Assembly: GCF_963169125.1 (NCBI RefSeq)
Contig: NC_084793.1
Span: forward strand, 227,338,360-227,402,359
Length of the DNA: 64,000 bases
Direction of reading: 5' to 3'
Source of the DNA: Humulus lupulus
Taxonomy: Eukaryota > Streptophyta > Magnoliopsida > Rosales > Cannabaceae
In this document: positions 21,866 through 32,559 of the stretch, piece after piece
Position numbering within the stretch: the first letter of the stretch is position 1
Layout of the letters: the number at the start of each line of letters is the position of its first letter
Notes under the pieces: generated by a model
Told to the model about the DNA's origin: nothing
The model's input: the letters and a program-made list of their open reading frames with translations, nothing else
Databases searched by the model: none
Made by a program: the position numbers and the translations under genes

Positions 21866-24473
21866 ATGGGACCCAGGAAGAACGTACCCAAGAAGAGCAC
21901 GGCTGGCTCGTCATCCCTGCAGGCCAGCAACGGGAAAGGGATTACGGTGGACTCTCCCATCCCCCACTTCAGTCCCACGGTGGAAAAAGCGGTCGAGGGG
22001 GGACCTGACGCCTTCTTCGAGGAAGAGAGGATAGTCTCAAAGATTACGACGCTAGGGAGGGTTCACAAGATCCTGCTGTTCCATAACATCGAAATTGGGA
22101 CAGGCGCTATTGTTTCCCGACCTCCCATCGAGGTCGAGAGGAGCTGCATGCCTCTCGACGAGGAGTTCGCAGCTTGGAGCGACGAACACCTCAAGGCTGG
22201 GGCCTTCCTTCCTCTGGACCAATACTTTGCGGCTTTCCTGAATTACGTGAAGATGGCTCCTTTCCAACTGCCCCCTAACTCCTACCGTCTGCTAGCGGGG
22301 CTGAGGTACCTCTTCCTGAGGCACGAGTGGGAGGTCCCTACACCAGCAGACATCCTTTTCATCTTCTGCCTCAAAGCCAGTCCGGATTACTGGGGGTGAG
22401 GCGACAGGTTCTACTATTTGACCCATTTTCCCAGCTCTCCTGTAGTCATCGAGCTGCCCAGCCACCCCAACGACTTCAAGGACCAGTTCTTCATGTCGAC
22501 GGGGTTTCGCAACTGTGAATACCACTACTTCAACCGTCCTCGTAAGTTCTCTCTATTCCCAGCTAGCGAAATCACCATATTTCTTTATTTCTTTTCGCGC
22601 GTATTGACTTGGACATCATCGTGCAGCCATTTTTGTGAGGACGGCCAAATCGGTGACCCTTGGGGGTCAATACGATACCTTGGTGGGGCTCCCACCAAGT
22701 GAAAAAGACTACAGCCAGCTCGTATCTGATGAGACGATGCTGGCGTGTAAGTTAATTTCTCCGGGCCAAACTCTGGCCTTGAGGAGGTCGCGGGCTATCC
22801 CAGTAGTTCGCGAGCTAGTGCCTATCGCCAAGGGGGACGCCGCGAACAGTGACGAGCAGGACGAAGAAGATGAGGTGTCGCTCGTGTGACGAAAGCGAGC
22901 TCTCGAGGCTACTCAGGGCCTCGACGTGGATCAGATTCAGTCTGGGGCAGCAGCCGGCCCCTTCGGCCAAGGTAACCCATACCTGTTTAGGGACTTAGAC
23001 AGGATCGCCGCAGACCTAAGGCTTGCTAGGTTTAACCCAAGCCAGCTCGTACATCGCCATCAAGATGACTTAGATCTTAACATAACCCTACTCCAGTGTG
23101 TAGATCAACTAGTGTTGCCTCATGATATGGGCCGTCCTAGGGGCACCGTAGTAGTAGACAACACCCTGTCCTTTAGGTCGACCTTCTTTGAAGAGTACGG
23201 GACCAACCTTAGGTTGTGGCCCTCCCTTCTGGAGGGTGTAGTCGCTCCAGGGCTTAGGCAATATGTAGAGGAGTCCAGTCCTGAGGCGGATCTGGACCCA
23301 GAGCCCCCTCTCATCTGTGAAGTAATAAACTTAGACTCCCCCATAGATGCTCCGAGGCCAGAGGTCGTGGCAATAGATTCCTCCTCTAGCTCGGAGGGTA
23401 GGACCTTGTCAATACACCTTTAGATTTTTTTTGTAATAAAGTACCCTTACATGTATACTAACGTTCCTTTCTTTTTGTTTTAGGGAAAGAGATGGCACAG
23501 CCCAGAGACAATGTCCTGCGATCCATCTTCCAGGGGGGAATCCTCCCTCAGGATCGTCTAGGCCACTGGTCAAGAAACCCAGGCTGACCAAGAAGACTCC
23601 TCCTGCCGGGACCACCTCCAAGTCTTCCGCCAAGGGGAGGGGCCAGGTCCCTGTAGCCACAGAGAACATGCCCCCACCTCCCCTGTGATCTCCAGCCCCT
23701 ACTCAGGAATATGAGGCACCAACAGGAACGCCGCCAGTTGCCACTCTCACCGTGCGCTTCCCGGTTAACAAACAAGCCCTGGAGAAAATCCCTGAGGCCT
23801 TCCGAGGGACGGTCTATGAGACCGCGAGCTATACGGTGGAGCATTATTACAATGCCACCCTGAGGGACTTGAGGGAGATCGAGATGAGGAGCCCCGAGAA
23901 TGTCATGGATTCTTCGATGGGGATGACCCTCACGGTAAGTTTACTTAGTTAAATTTTTTTTCTTTCTTCCCAGCACGTGCCCTACTATCTATGTCTTTGC
24001 TGGTGGCTTTGGCTCTACACCGCAGCATAGCTCGGTCCAGGGCCAGGATTGATGAGATCAAGGGCGAGTTCCAGACTGCTCAGGCCGCTCTCGCGTCTGC
24101 CCAACAACAAGAGCAAATTTCCAAGGTTGCCCTGGCGGCTGCCAAAGAAAGTGAAAAGGCCGCATAGGTCGCCTTGGCCGCTTCGAAGACCGAGCTCGAG
24201 GAGGCCAAGGCTAAGCAGTTTGAGGCCGAGGCCGCCATCATGGCAGAGAGGGCGTCTTCCAGCTCCTCCATGGAGGCCATGCTCTACCATTGTTGGGCCT
24301 TCAACCAGGATGGCGACTTCTCCTTTTTGGCGCCCGAGGTGTGGGAGACATTCCTTGAGAAGTTCAAAGCCCATCTTCAACAGGAGTCGCCTTCTGAGAC
24401 TGGGGAGACTTCCGCTACTGGCGAGCAAGAGACCGAGGGGGTGACCTCGTCGGAGCGGCCTGGGGGGGCCTAG
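21866..24473 (+). pseudogene. Opposite-strand gene of Tat element, multi-exon
   Basis: This gene runs against its element, between pol and the 3' LTR. Exon 1 opens MGPRKNVPKKSTAGSS and carries the conserved domain with LPLDQYFAAFLNYVKMAPFQ and a histidine- and proline-rich tail. It resembles the family annotated as putative gypsy-type transposon protein (PF04195, from memory). GT-AG introns are visible at 22542-22626, 23398-23483 and 23935-23973. The last exon is a coiled coil (RIDEIKGEFQTAQAALASAQ and ELEEAKAKQFEAEAA) followed by a C-terminal signature WAFNQDGDFSF (24294-24326). Stops at 22397 (TGA), 22887 (TGA), 23689 (TGA) and 24166 (TAG) show decay. The function is unknown. Its GC content and codon use look gene-like compared with the AT-rich flanks. 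Confidence 0.75.
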
Positions 24474-24600
24474 TATTTTTTGTATTTTTTTTTATCTGTA
24501 ATAATTTATCACGAGGTTTTTCCTCCTCGAGACAATTGATTTCAGTTACCCTTAATTTCATCACTTATTTTTCTTTAATATGATGTGATTGATAAAAACC
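24474..24600. other. AT-rich 3' flank of the opposite-strand gene
   Basis: T-rich run and TAATAATTTATC directly after the stop. It probably holds the 3' end signals of the gene and leads into the tandem array. Confidence 0.4.
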
Positions 24601-25190
24601 TAGTTCACGTTAGTTTATTGACTTTTTCTTCGAAACTATAAAGCATTGCCAGTCAATTTTAACCAACTTCTAAGTTTTAGGACCTGGTTATGTCCCAGAC
24701 ATTAATTTTTTAAAAAGCATAGTTCACGTTAGTTTTATCGACACCCCGTGTTCTTTAGGAAAAACACTGAATTAATCAATTTAACTAAATTCTAAGCTTC
24801 GAGACCTGGTTATTTCCAGGACATTTATTTAAAAACTTAGTTCGCACTAGTTTTATCGACACCCCATGTTCTTTAGGAAAAACACTTAATTAATCAATTT
24901 AACTAACTTCTAAGTTTCGGGACCGGGTTGCATCTAGGAGATTAATTTTAAAAAAAGCTTAGTTCGTGTTAGTTTTATCGACACCCCGTGTTCTTTAGGA
25001 AGAACACTGAATTAATCAATTTAACTAACTTCTAAGCTTCGAGACCTGGTTATTTCCAGGGAATTTATTTTAAAACTTAGTTCGCACTAGTTTTATTGAC
25101 ACCCCGTGCTCTTTAGGAAAAACACAGGTTAGTCAATTTAACTAACTTCTAAGTTTCGGGACCTGGTTGTATCCAGGATATATGCCCCCC
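24601..25190. repeat. Tandem array, five units of about 119 bp
   Basis: Units start at about 24601, 24720, 24838, 24960 and 25078. Each holds TAGTTCxxxxTAGTTTTATCGACACCCC, then TTCTTTAGGAAAAACAC, ATCAATTTAACTAACTTCTAAG and a GGGACCTGGTT block. Alternate units look more alike (TTCGCACTAG in 3 and 5, TTCACGTTAG or TTCGTGTTAG in 1, 2 and 4), which suggests a two-unit amplification step. The array separates the opposite-strand gene from pol. Tat elements are known for such 3' untranslated arrays. Confidence 0.85.
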
Positions 25191-25196
25191 AAGTAA
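25184..25196 (-). promoter_or_regulatory. Internal polypurine tract-like site
   Basis: The reverse strand reads ACTTGGGGGGCAT, close to the terminal tract ACTTGGGGGGCAA. It lies between pol and the tandem array. A similar internal tract is at 48880-48897 in the complete Tat element. Confidence 0.55.
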
Positions 25197-25339
25197 GCAG
25201 AAAAGTATCCTTCTTGGTTACTTGGAACACGCTCTTCTAACACTACCCGCATACAGAAACATACAACGATATACAAAAGTACTTCTCATTTTTTAATAAA
25301 ACAAGGCGGCTTTCATAATTAAGCCTTACAAAAGTACGA

Positions 25340-27665
25340 CTATTGATAATATTTCTTTAGGTGTATAGCGTTCCATGTTCGTGGGACTGCTTCTCCATTA
25401 GGCCGAGCTAGTTTAAAGGTCCTTTCCTTCACAACCTCTATTATCTGATAGGTTCCTTCCCAGCGTGGTCCCAAGACTCCATTCTTGGGATCCTTACCAG
25501 CTAAGAAGACTCTTCGGAGAACCAGGTCGCCTAAGTTAAAGATGTTTCTCTTGACCTTTGAGTTGAAATAACGAGTGATCTTTTGTTGATAATGCGCGAG
25601 CTACAGCTGCGAAGCTTCTCGTTTTTCGTCAATTAGGTCAAGGGACGAGCTGAGCAATTTGTCGTTCTGGTCTCGGTCAAATGCTCGAACTCTATGGGAG
25701 GCTATCTTTGCTTCAACAGGAAGGACGACCTCGCTCCCGAAAGTCAAGGAGAAAGGAGTGTGACCCCTCAAAGTTCTGTGTGAGGTCCGGTACGCCCACA
25801 ACACCTGGGGGAGTTGTTCAGGCCAAAATCCCTTGGCTTCATCCAACCTCTTCTTAAGGCTCACTTTTAGTGTCTTGTTCATAGCCTCGACCTGTCCATT
25901 AGCCTGGGGGTAGGCCACGGAGGAAAAACTTTTAATTATGTCGTGCCTCTCGTAGAATTCGGTGAAGAGGTTTCTATCGAACTTGGTTCCGTTATCCGAC
26001 ACGATCTTCTTTGGCAGCTCGAATCAGCAGACAATATTCTTAACCACAAAGTTGAGGACCCTCTTTGATGTAATCATCGCCAGGGGCTCCGCTTCTTCCC
26101 ATTTCGTGAAGTAGTCAATAGCCACCACTGCATAGCGAACTCCTCCTTTTCCTGTGGGGAGGGCACCAACTAAATCAATTTCCCAAACCGCGAATGGCCA
26201 TGAGGACGAGATCATCTTCACCTCGACTGGAGGGGCTTGGGTGACCGTGGTGAACCGCTGGCACTTGTCGCACTTTTGGACATAAGAAATCGAGTCCTTC
26301 GACAGAGTGGGCCAATAATATCCTTGCCTTAATATCTTCAAGGCCAGGTTTCACCCCCCAGCGTGATCTCCACAAAATCCCTCATGCATCTCCTGCAGAA
26401 TAGTTTTTGCTTTGCCTGGCAGAACACACCGCAGAAGAGGTAAAGAAAAACCACGCTGGTACAACATCCCGTCTACCATTGTATACCTCGGGGCTTGGTA
26501 AAGTATCCTCCTCGCGTCGTTTCGCTCCTCAGGTAACTTCCCTATTGTGAGGTACTTGACAATGGGAGTCATCTAGGTCAGCCTGGCGTCGATCATCTCA
26601 ACCTCCCTCCCAATTTCCTCTATGCTTGGCCTTTCCAAGAATTTCATCAGTACTAGGCCGAAGGTTTCGGCCTCTCCAGAAGTGGCGATCCATGCTAAGG
26701 GGTCAGCATTGGCATTCTGCTCCCGAGGTATCTGTTCAACTAGGCTGTACTCAAATGCGGACAACTCCTTTTTTACCTTGGCCAGGTAGGCCGCCATCTT
26801 GGTTCCCCGAGCTTGGTATTCTCTTGATACCTGATTTACCACGAGCTGGGAATCGCTATAGCACTGGACAAAGCTATCCTTTAGCTCCTGAGCCACCCTT
26901 AGCCCAGCCAATAAATCTTCGTACTCAGCCTCGTTGTTGGATGCTTCGAATCTGAACCGCAACGCAGAGTGGAAATGATGTCCCTCATGAGATATCAAAA
27001 TGACTCCAGCTCCGTTCTCGTTAGATGAACCGTCCACAAAGACTTTCCATGAGGCTCATGCCGGTTCTTCCACTGGTTCCTCTTGGAATCCCGTGCATTT
27101 GGCTACAAAATTCGCCAGAGCTTGGCTTTCGATCGCAGTTCGCAGCACGTACAGTATCTCGAATTGGCTAAGCTCGATAGTCCACTTCAAAAGACGCCCC
27201 GATGCCTCAGGTTTCTGCAAAACCTGACGTAAAGGTTGATCGGTTATGACGTGGATTGAATGGGACTGGAAATACGGCTTGAGCTTTCTAGAGGTTGTGA
27301 TAAGGCAGAACGCCATTTTTTTACATCATCGGATATCTAAACTCGGCTTCGATAAGCCTCTTGCTAATGTAGTAGACCGGCTTCTGAGATCGGCCTTCCT
27401 CACGAACCAGCACGGCGCTGGTTGCATCTTCCGTTATAGCTAGGTAAAGAAAAAGAGGCTCTCCTGCTGTTGGCTTAGATAACACAGGCGGCTCAGCTAA
27501 ATGTGCTTTTAGGTCGAGGAAATCACGCTCACACTCATTGGTCCACTCAAATTTTTTATTTCCCTGAAGCAGGTTATAGAATGGCAAACACTTATCGGTT
27601 GATTTGGAAATGAACTGATTAAGGGCTGCCACCCTTCCTGTTAGACTTTGGATGTGGGGCAACAT
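25340..27665 (-). pseudogene. Tat-type pol: RT end, RNase H, second RNase H, integrase
   Basis: Reading on the reverse strand: the connection domain (QSLTGRVAALNQFISKSTDK) starts at 27665 with RT itself lost. Next come the first RNase H (YLAITEDATSAVLVREE) and a second, archaeal-type RNase H (MDGSSNENGAGVILI, NNEAEYEDLLAGL, YSDSQLVVNQV) at 26573-27037, which marks the Tat lineage. Integrase follows with a zinc-binding block (CDKCQRF), D1 in WEIDLVG, D2 in SDNGTKF and the catalytic E in NGQVEAMN (25886-25888), with 35 residues between D2 and E. The C-terminus ends LKKYYQ at the stop at 25340. Catalytic residues are intact, but three or four stops or frameshifts break the frame. The 5' half of the element, with LTR, gag, protease and RT, is gone. 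Confidence 0.85.
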
Positions 27666-28790
27666 GATTCTGTTTGGATGATTGTGGATAGGTACACCAA
27701 ATCAACCCACTTTTTTCCTGTTATAACAAATTATACGGTGTAGTACTATGCTGAGATGTACGATCAGGAGATCGTGCATCTCCATGGGGCTCCGAGATCA
27801 ATAATATCAGACAGGGACCCCACCTTTACCTCTAAGTTTTGGGAGGGCCTACAGAAGGATATGGGCACATAGTTGAGATTTAGTACAGCCTATCATCCTC
27901 AGATGGATGGACAATCTGAGAGGACGATTAAAATACTAGAGGATATGTTGCAGTCTTGTGTGATGGATTTTGGGGGATTTTGGAGTAAGTATCTCCCTTC
28001 TATTGAGTTTTCTTATAATAACAGTTATCAGGCGACTATCGAAGTGGCTCTATATGAAATGTTGTATGGGAGGAAGTGCAGATTACCCATTCATTGGGAT
28101 GAGATGGAAGGGAGGAATACTTAGGTCATGAGGCAATTCAAAGGACTATTGAGGCAATTAAGAAGATTAGAGGTCAAATGCTCGCCTCCCAGAGTAGACA
28201 GAAGAGTTACTTAGACTTGACACATAGAAGTGTAGAGTTTCAAGTCCGTGATCATGTGTTTCTCAAAGTATCTCCTTGTGAGAGGAGTGAAACGTAAGTT
28301 AAGTCCTAGATTTGTTGGCCCCTTTGAAATTTTGGAACAAGTTGGAGAGGTGGCATACAAGATAGCTATGCCTCCAGCCTTGTCAATAGTTCATAATGTA
28401 TTCCATGTATCCATGCTTTGGAAGTATGGATACATGGAATACACATCACACCATGAACAAAAAATACCACCGTTGCTGAGCCACCTCTTCTTTTATACGT
28501 TCCTCATGAATCATGTGGTCTCCTTAGAAATTGATGTGCTATCCTGCTAATGTTCATGTGTTAAGCTATGAAAACCTGGAACTGAATCAAGATTTGTCTT
28601 AGAAGGAGAAACTAGTTCAGATCCTAGACCGAAAGGATAAAGTTTTACAGAATAAGACCATTGCCTTAGACAAAGTGTTGTGGAGAAACAACAAAGTAGA
28701 AAAGGCAACTTGGGAGCTTGAGTCTGATATGCGAGATCGGTATCCCGAACTACTTAGGTAAATTTCGAGGACAAAATTTTTGTAAGAAGG
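27666..28790 (+). pseudogene. Tekay-type integrase end and chromodomain
   Basis: The Tekay element resumes in the integrase core: VDRYTKSTHFFPV, then the second catalytic aspartate in [12 protein letters not shown] and the glutamate in DGQSERTIKILED. The C-terminal GPFEILEQVGEVAYKIA block follows, and after a small fold-back insertion (28398-28442) the chromodomain remnant (VQILDRKDKVLQNKT, ALDKVLWRNN, ATWELESDMRDRYPELL) at about 28614-28760. The chromodomain is thought to guide chromovirus integration to heterochromatin. Stops occur at several Q, R and W positions. It is followed by a purine-rich tract (AAGAAGGGGATATT) and the 3' LTR. Confidence 0.85.
28398..28442. repeat. Perfect 17-bp inverted repeat inside integrase
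   Basis: GTATTCCATGTATCCAT (28398-28414) is followed after 11 bp by its exact complement (28426-28442). The left arm is normal coding sequence (VFHVSML region). The right arm and the next 100 bp or so have no counterpart in related elements, so the right arm looks like an inverted local copy. Confidence 0.8.
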
Positions 28791-28797
28791 GGATATT

Positions 28798-31011
28798 TGT
28801 AACACCTCAAATTTGTTAATAAGGCTCGGTGCTTTGATTAGCGTGCCAGAAGGGAAATAGTTTATTTAATTGTATTGCTATGTGATTAATTGTGATATAT
28901 GTGTATGAGTTCTTAATTACTTGAGTTATATTATAACGTGAATTAAATATGAATGTGGGCCTGTTGACGGCATAAATGTAATTATGTGTGTGTTATGCTT
29001 GTGACCACAGTGTTGTGGACATATATTTGAGATGTGTGGTACGAGACGATCCTAGGGAGCAGATTAGCGGAATAGTCACAACGGGGTCAAATACGCGACT
29101 CGGCGTGAGCCTAGGTGTATTTTGGGGAATGTAGTGTGTATTCGAGGATGATTGGGTAACAGGTTGTTATTTAGGGGTTATTTGGGTATGTCATGATTAA
29201 TTGGTAATTTATAGGAATACTCGATGAATTAGCAGGAATGGGGCAAATGGCAGGTTTGCCCTTGGAGTCGTTAAAGGGCTAAGGCTAAGCCTAGGGGCAT
29301 TTTTCTCATTCTCAAAGCCAAAGGGTAGACTTGTTTGGACTTAATCTCAGCAGAACACTTAGGAAAAAAGAGGAACACTTTCACTTTCTCTCTCTCTACT
29401 CGGCTCACTCCCTCTCCCTTGGTGTGCTTGAAGGCTTACGGAAACTCTTGGGGAATTGGCTCAGGAATTGAGGAACTTGAAGCTTGAAGTGTTTGGGATT
29501 TAGCTCAGGGTCAAATTCTTAGTTGAGGTAAGGGTTTAATTCTGATTTTCGTTGATTTTCTGCTATAATTTAGGGGTTTTCTTAAGGTTTAAATCTTGGG
29601 GTGACTTTGGATTTTGATGAGACTATGGTGTAGTTTCTGGGGTAGTTGTACTGATTATGTCTCCTTGATATGGATTTTAGACTTAATTATGGGTTTAGGT
29701 GTTGGTTAGAAGGAATTTTAGTGGAATTGGCTCGAGAAAACGCAAGGGAATTCTGGGTTTTGGAGCTCGAGCCGCGACCCTGTATTTCTAGCGCTGCGGC
29801 CCGTGTGCGTGGAAGGGGCCTGGCGATTCTTTGAAATCAACTAGGTGCCTCAGCGTAGGTTGGGGCGCGCCACGACCCGCGTTCCTTAGGAGAGAGCCTT
29901 GGGCTCTAATTAAGAGAAATGGCGAAAACAAATTTTTAAGCTCAAAACTCAAACTTAAGGGTTCAAGATGGATTCTACTACCCGTTTTAGTAGAACTCAA
30001 GGTCCTGGGGACTAAAATAATATTCCAAAGATTATAATTGGTTTAGGGTTTTACGAATGTTTATTATTATTACATTGTGACTAGATTTTACCGCTAAGGC
30101 TTGGGTTTAGGGGTCGTGCTAAGGATCGCACTACACAGTCAACTCGGGACTTAGGTAAGAAAACTATTTGTGCTCGTAGAGCAGAGCATGGCCCGATTAT
30201 GTGAGTTTAGTGTTATGTATGAAAGTTTATAATTGTTATGCCATGTTTATGTGTTTATGAGTGATTGGTGAAGGCTGGAATCGACGAAGGTCAGGTTCAG
30301 CAAGGGACGGGATTGGCGAAGGCTGGCATCGATGAAGGCCAGGTTCGGAAAGGTCCGGGAATGGCGAAGGTCGAGTTCGGCAAGGGCTGAGATTGGAAAG
30401 GGCCAGAAACAACAATAAGCATGCTGAATGTAGGCTGCCATGGCATGGCCATCTAGGGTGCTGTACTCACCCGCTCCATTAAGACCATGAATCTGGTGCC
30501 TGGTAACGCACTTGGATTGGCTTAGGCCGCTGTTGTGAATTTCCTGTTATATCTGTTTAAGTCATGCGTTAATGAAATAAACTGTCATATGCTATGTTTG
30601 TGGAGTTTTCTTGCTATTCCTTGGCTCACGGGTGCTCTATGGTGCAGGTAAGGGCAAAGGAAAGGCCGACCAAACATGAGTTGGAGGGCATGGATCAGTG
30701 TGTACGTGTTTGGCCTACCTGGGTGCTACAGCTGTGGTAGTTTTGAGGAACACTGTTCAAACGACCCATTCTGTCACCTAGGTCGACTGTACAATAACTT
30801 TTAAGTTGTAGTTATGTTTTAAACAATGTTTTGGGATCCCAATGTAACACTTTTATAATCTTAATGAATGTCCAAACCTTGTCTATTAAAGTTTCATTAA
30901 ACGAATCTTCACTTTAATTTAATCACACTGTTTAGTCTTAAATCTCAATTAGTGAGCTAATGACCATTTTAAAATCACATGGTAATGACTCTAGGGTAGT
31001 AGGGCCTTACA
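28798..31011 (+). mobile_element. Tekay-type 3' LTR, complete (2214 bp)
   Basis: Begins TGTAACACCTC after the polypurine tract AAGAAGGGGATATT and ends GTAGTAGGGCCTTACA. It pairs with the truncated 5' LTR at 15945-17296. It contains the conserved GCTCGAGCCGCGACCCTG block (29764) and a minisatellite (30268-30412). The next bases (TTAGC) belong to a reverse copia element, into which this Tekay appears to have inserted. Confidence 0.9.
30268..30412 (+). repeat. Minisatellite inside Tekay LTR, about 15-16 bp unit
   Basis: About nine imperfect copies of a GGCGAAGGCCGGGTT-like unit, at the position homologous to 4908-5009 and 16588-16720. Confidence 0.75.
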
Positions 31012-32335
31012 TTAGCTGTAGCCATGAACTCAGCTTTTGTTGTAGACATTGGCACTACTTATTGTAACTGAGATTTCCAACAAATGCAAATTTGATTTAG
31101 TTGTAACACATAGATGGTCGTTGACCTTCTATTTGTTGGTAACAAGTAACGTAATCCATACTTCACAGTGCCATCCAGATACCTTAGCAACCATTTTAAT
31201 GCATTCCTAGATTAGACATAAATCTACTTACATGCTTAGAGCATGAGCTATATCTGGTCGTGTATTGACCATGGTATACTTTAGGCATCCCACTACCATT
31301 GTGTAAGGAACTTTCTCCATTTCCTCTTTTGTGAACTCATCTTTTTTACTCTGTTTGCTACTTAGCTTAAAATGGCTTGCCAAGGGTATGCTAACAACTT
31401 TACATGTGACATGTTAAACCTCTGAATCACACGAGCAGTATAACTTGCTTAACAAAGAATCATCCTTCCTAGTCGCCCTTGACATATAATCTTTATTCCA
31501 AGGATTTTCTTTGCTTGCCCAAGGTCTTTTATCTCAAAATCGGTCTTTAGTTTCTCTTTCACACATATGATTACTGATCTTTCTTTTCCAAACATTATCA
31601 TATCAACAATGTATAATAAAAAGAATCCTGTAGTTGGAAACTCCTAATCCTTGTGATAGAGGCATAAGTCATATTTCGATTTGTTAAAACAAATTTCTTG
31701 CACAAACATGTTGAACCTTTTGTTCCTTTGCCTCGGTGACTGCTTCAATCCATAATGTGATCTCTTCAGTAAGCATACTTGTTCACTACCCTTGTTTTAC
31801 ACCTGAAATCTAGGTGGTTATGACATGTATATCACCTCATTGAGGAATTCATTCAGAAAAGTTGTCTTCACATCTATCTGTTGCACTTTGAACTCGAACT
31901 GAACTGCAATGGCTAACATCATTCTAATCATATATTATACTTGACCACTGGCAAGAAAATGTCAGTGTAGTGAATACCTTCCACCTGAGTAAATCCCTTA
32001 GTGACTTCCATATTATACTTGTTGTAAACTTCACTTGTATTAGAATTACCTTCCTTCACCTTGTAGATCCATCAACATTCAATCAACTTCTGATTCTTAG
32101 GCTTGGCTACTAGCTCCCACATCTTGTTATTTATCAAAGAATGCATCTCTTCTTTCATCGCGATTAGCCACTCCTTGCTATATTTGCATGGAATAGCCTC
32201 TTCATATGATGAGGGTTCTGGAATGTCTTCATGCTTGACTACATTTAAAGCATATGCGATCAAGTCTACTTCTCCAAGTCGAGGAGTTGGTTTGGTAACT
32301 CTTTGTGTTCTATCTTGTGCAAGCTGGTAGCCTTG
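31012..32335 (-). pseudogene. Ty1/copia reverse transcriptase and RNase H remnant
   Basis: On the reverse strand the RT start is clear at 32072-32335 (EDIPEPSSYEEAI, WLIAMKEEMHSLINNKMWELV), the entry block of copia RT. Toward 31012 the frame decays, but an RNase H remnant is readable near 31050-31340 (FTKEEMEKVPYTMVVGCLKY, then NTRPDIAHA). It is cut at 31012 by the Tekay 3' LTR, so the end of RNase H and the 3' LTR are missing. RT copies the RNA into DNA and RNase H removes the RNA strand. Multiple stops make it inactive. Confidence 0.8.
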
Positions 32336-32551
32336 CAACTCTGTTCGTTGAAACTCTTCTGTTCGTTGAATACCTCTAGCTCGCTGAACATCTTCTGTTT
32401 GTTTGTTACCACCAGTTTGCTGAATATCTTCTATTCGTGGAATACCTCCAGTTCGTTAAATATCTTATGTTTGTTTATCGCCACTAGTTTGCTGGATATC
32501 TTTTGTTCGTTTATCACCACCAGTTCGTTGAACATCTTCTGATCGTTTATC
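32336..32551 (-). repeat. Coding minisatellite, six 36-bp units, copia IN-RT linker
   Basis: On the reverse strand six 12-residue units follow one another without a gap: DKRSEDVQRTGG, DKRTKDIQQTSG, a unit with two stops, IPRIEDIQQTGG, NKQTEDVQRARG and IQRTEEFQRTEL. They lie between integrase and reverse transcriptase, a linker that varies in length among copia elements. All unit changes keep the 36-bp frame, so the expansion probably arose while the frame was still open. Confidence 0.85.
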
Positions 32552-32559
32552 TTGGCTTG

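Noticed and set aside
24049..24444. Arginine-rich 131-residue frame
   Set aside because: Shadow frame of the coiled-coil exon; the other frame has the conserved C-terminal signature.
21866..24473. Host plant gene
   Set aside because: It is bracketed by a Tat LTR with polypurine tract and by Tat pol, and it recurs in two other Tat elements.
24601..25190. CRISPR-like array
   Set aside because: Units of about 119 bp abut without unique spacers and lie inside a plant retrotransposon.
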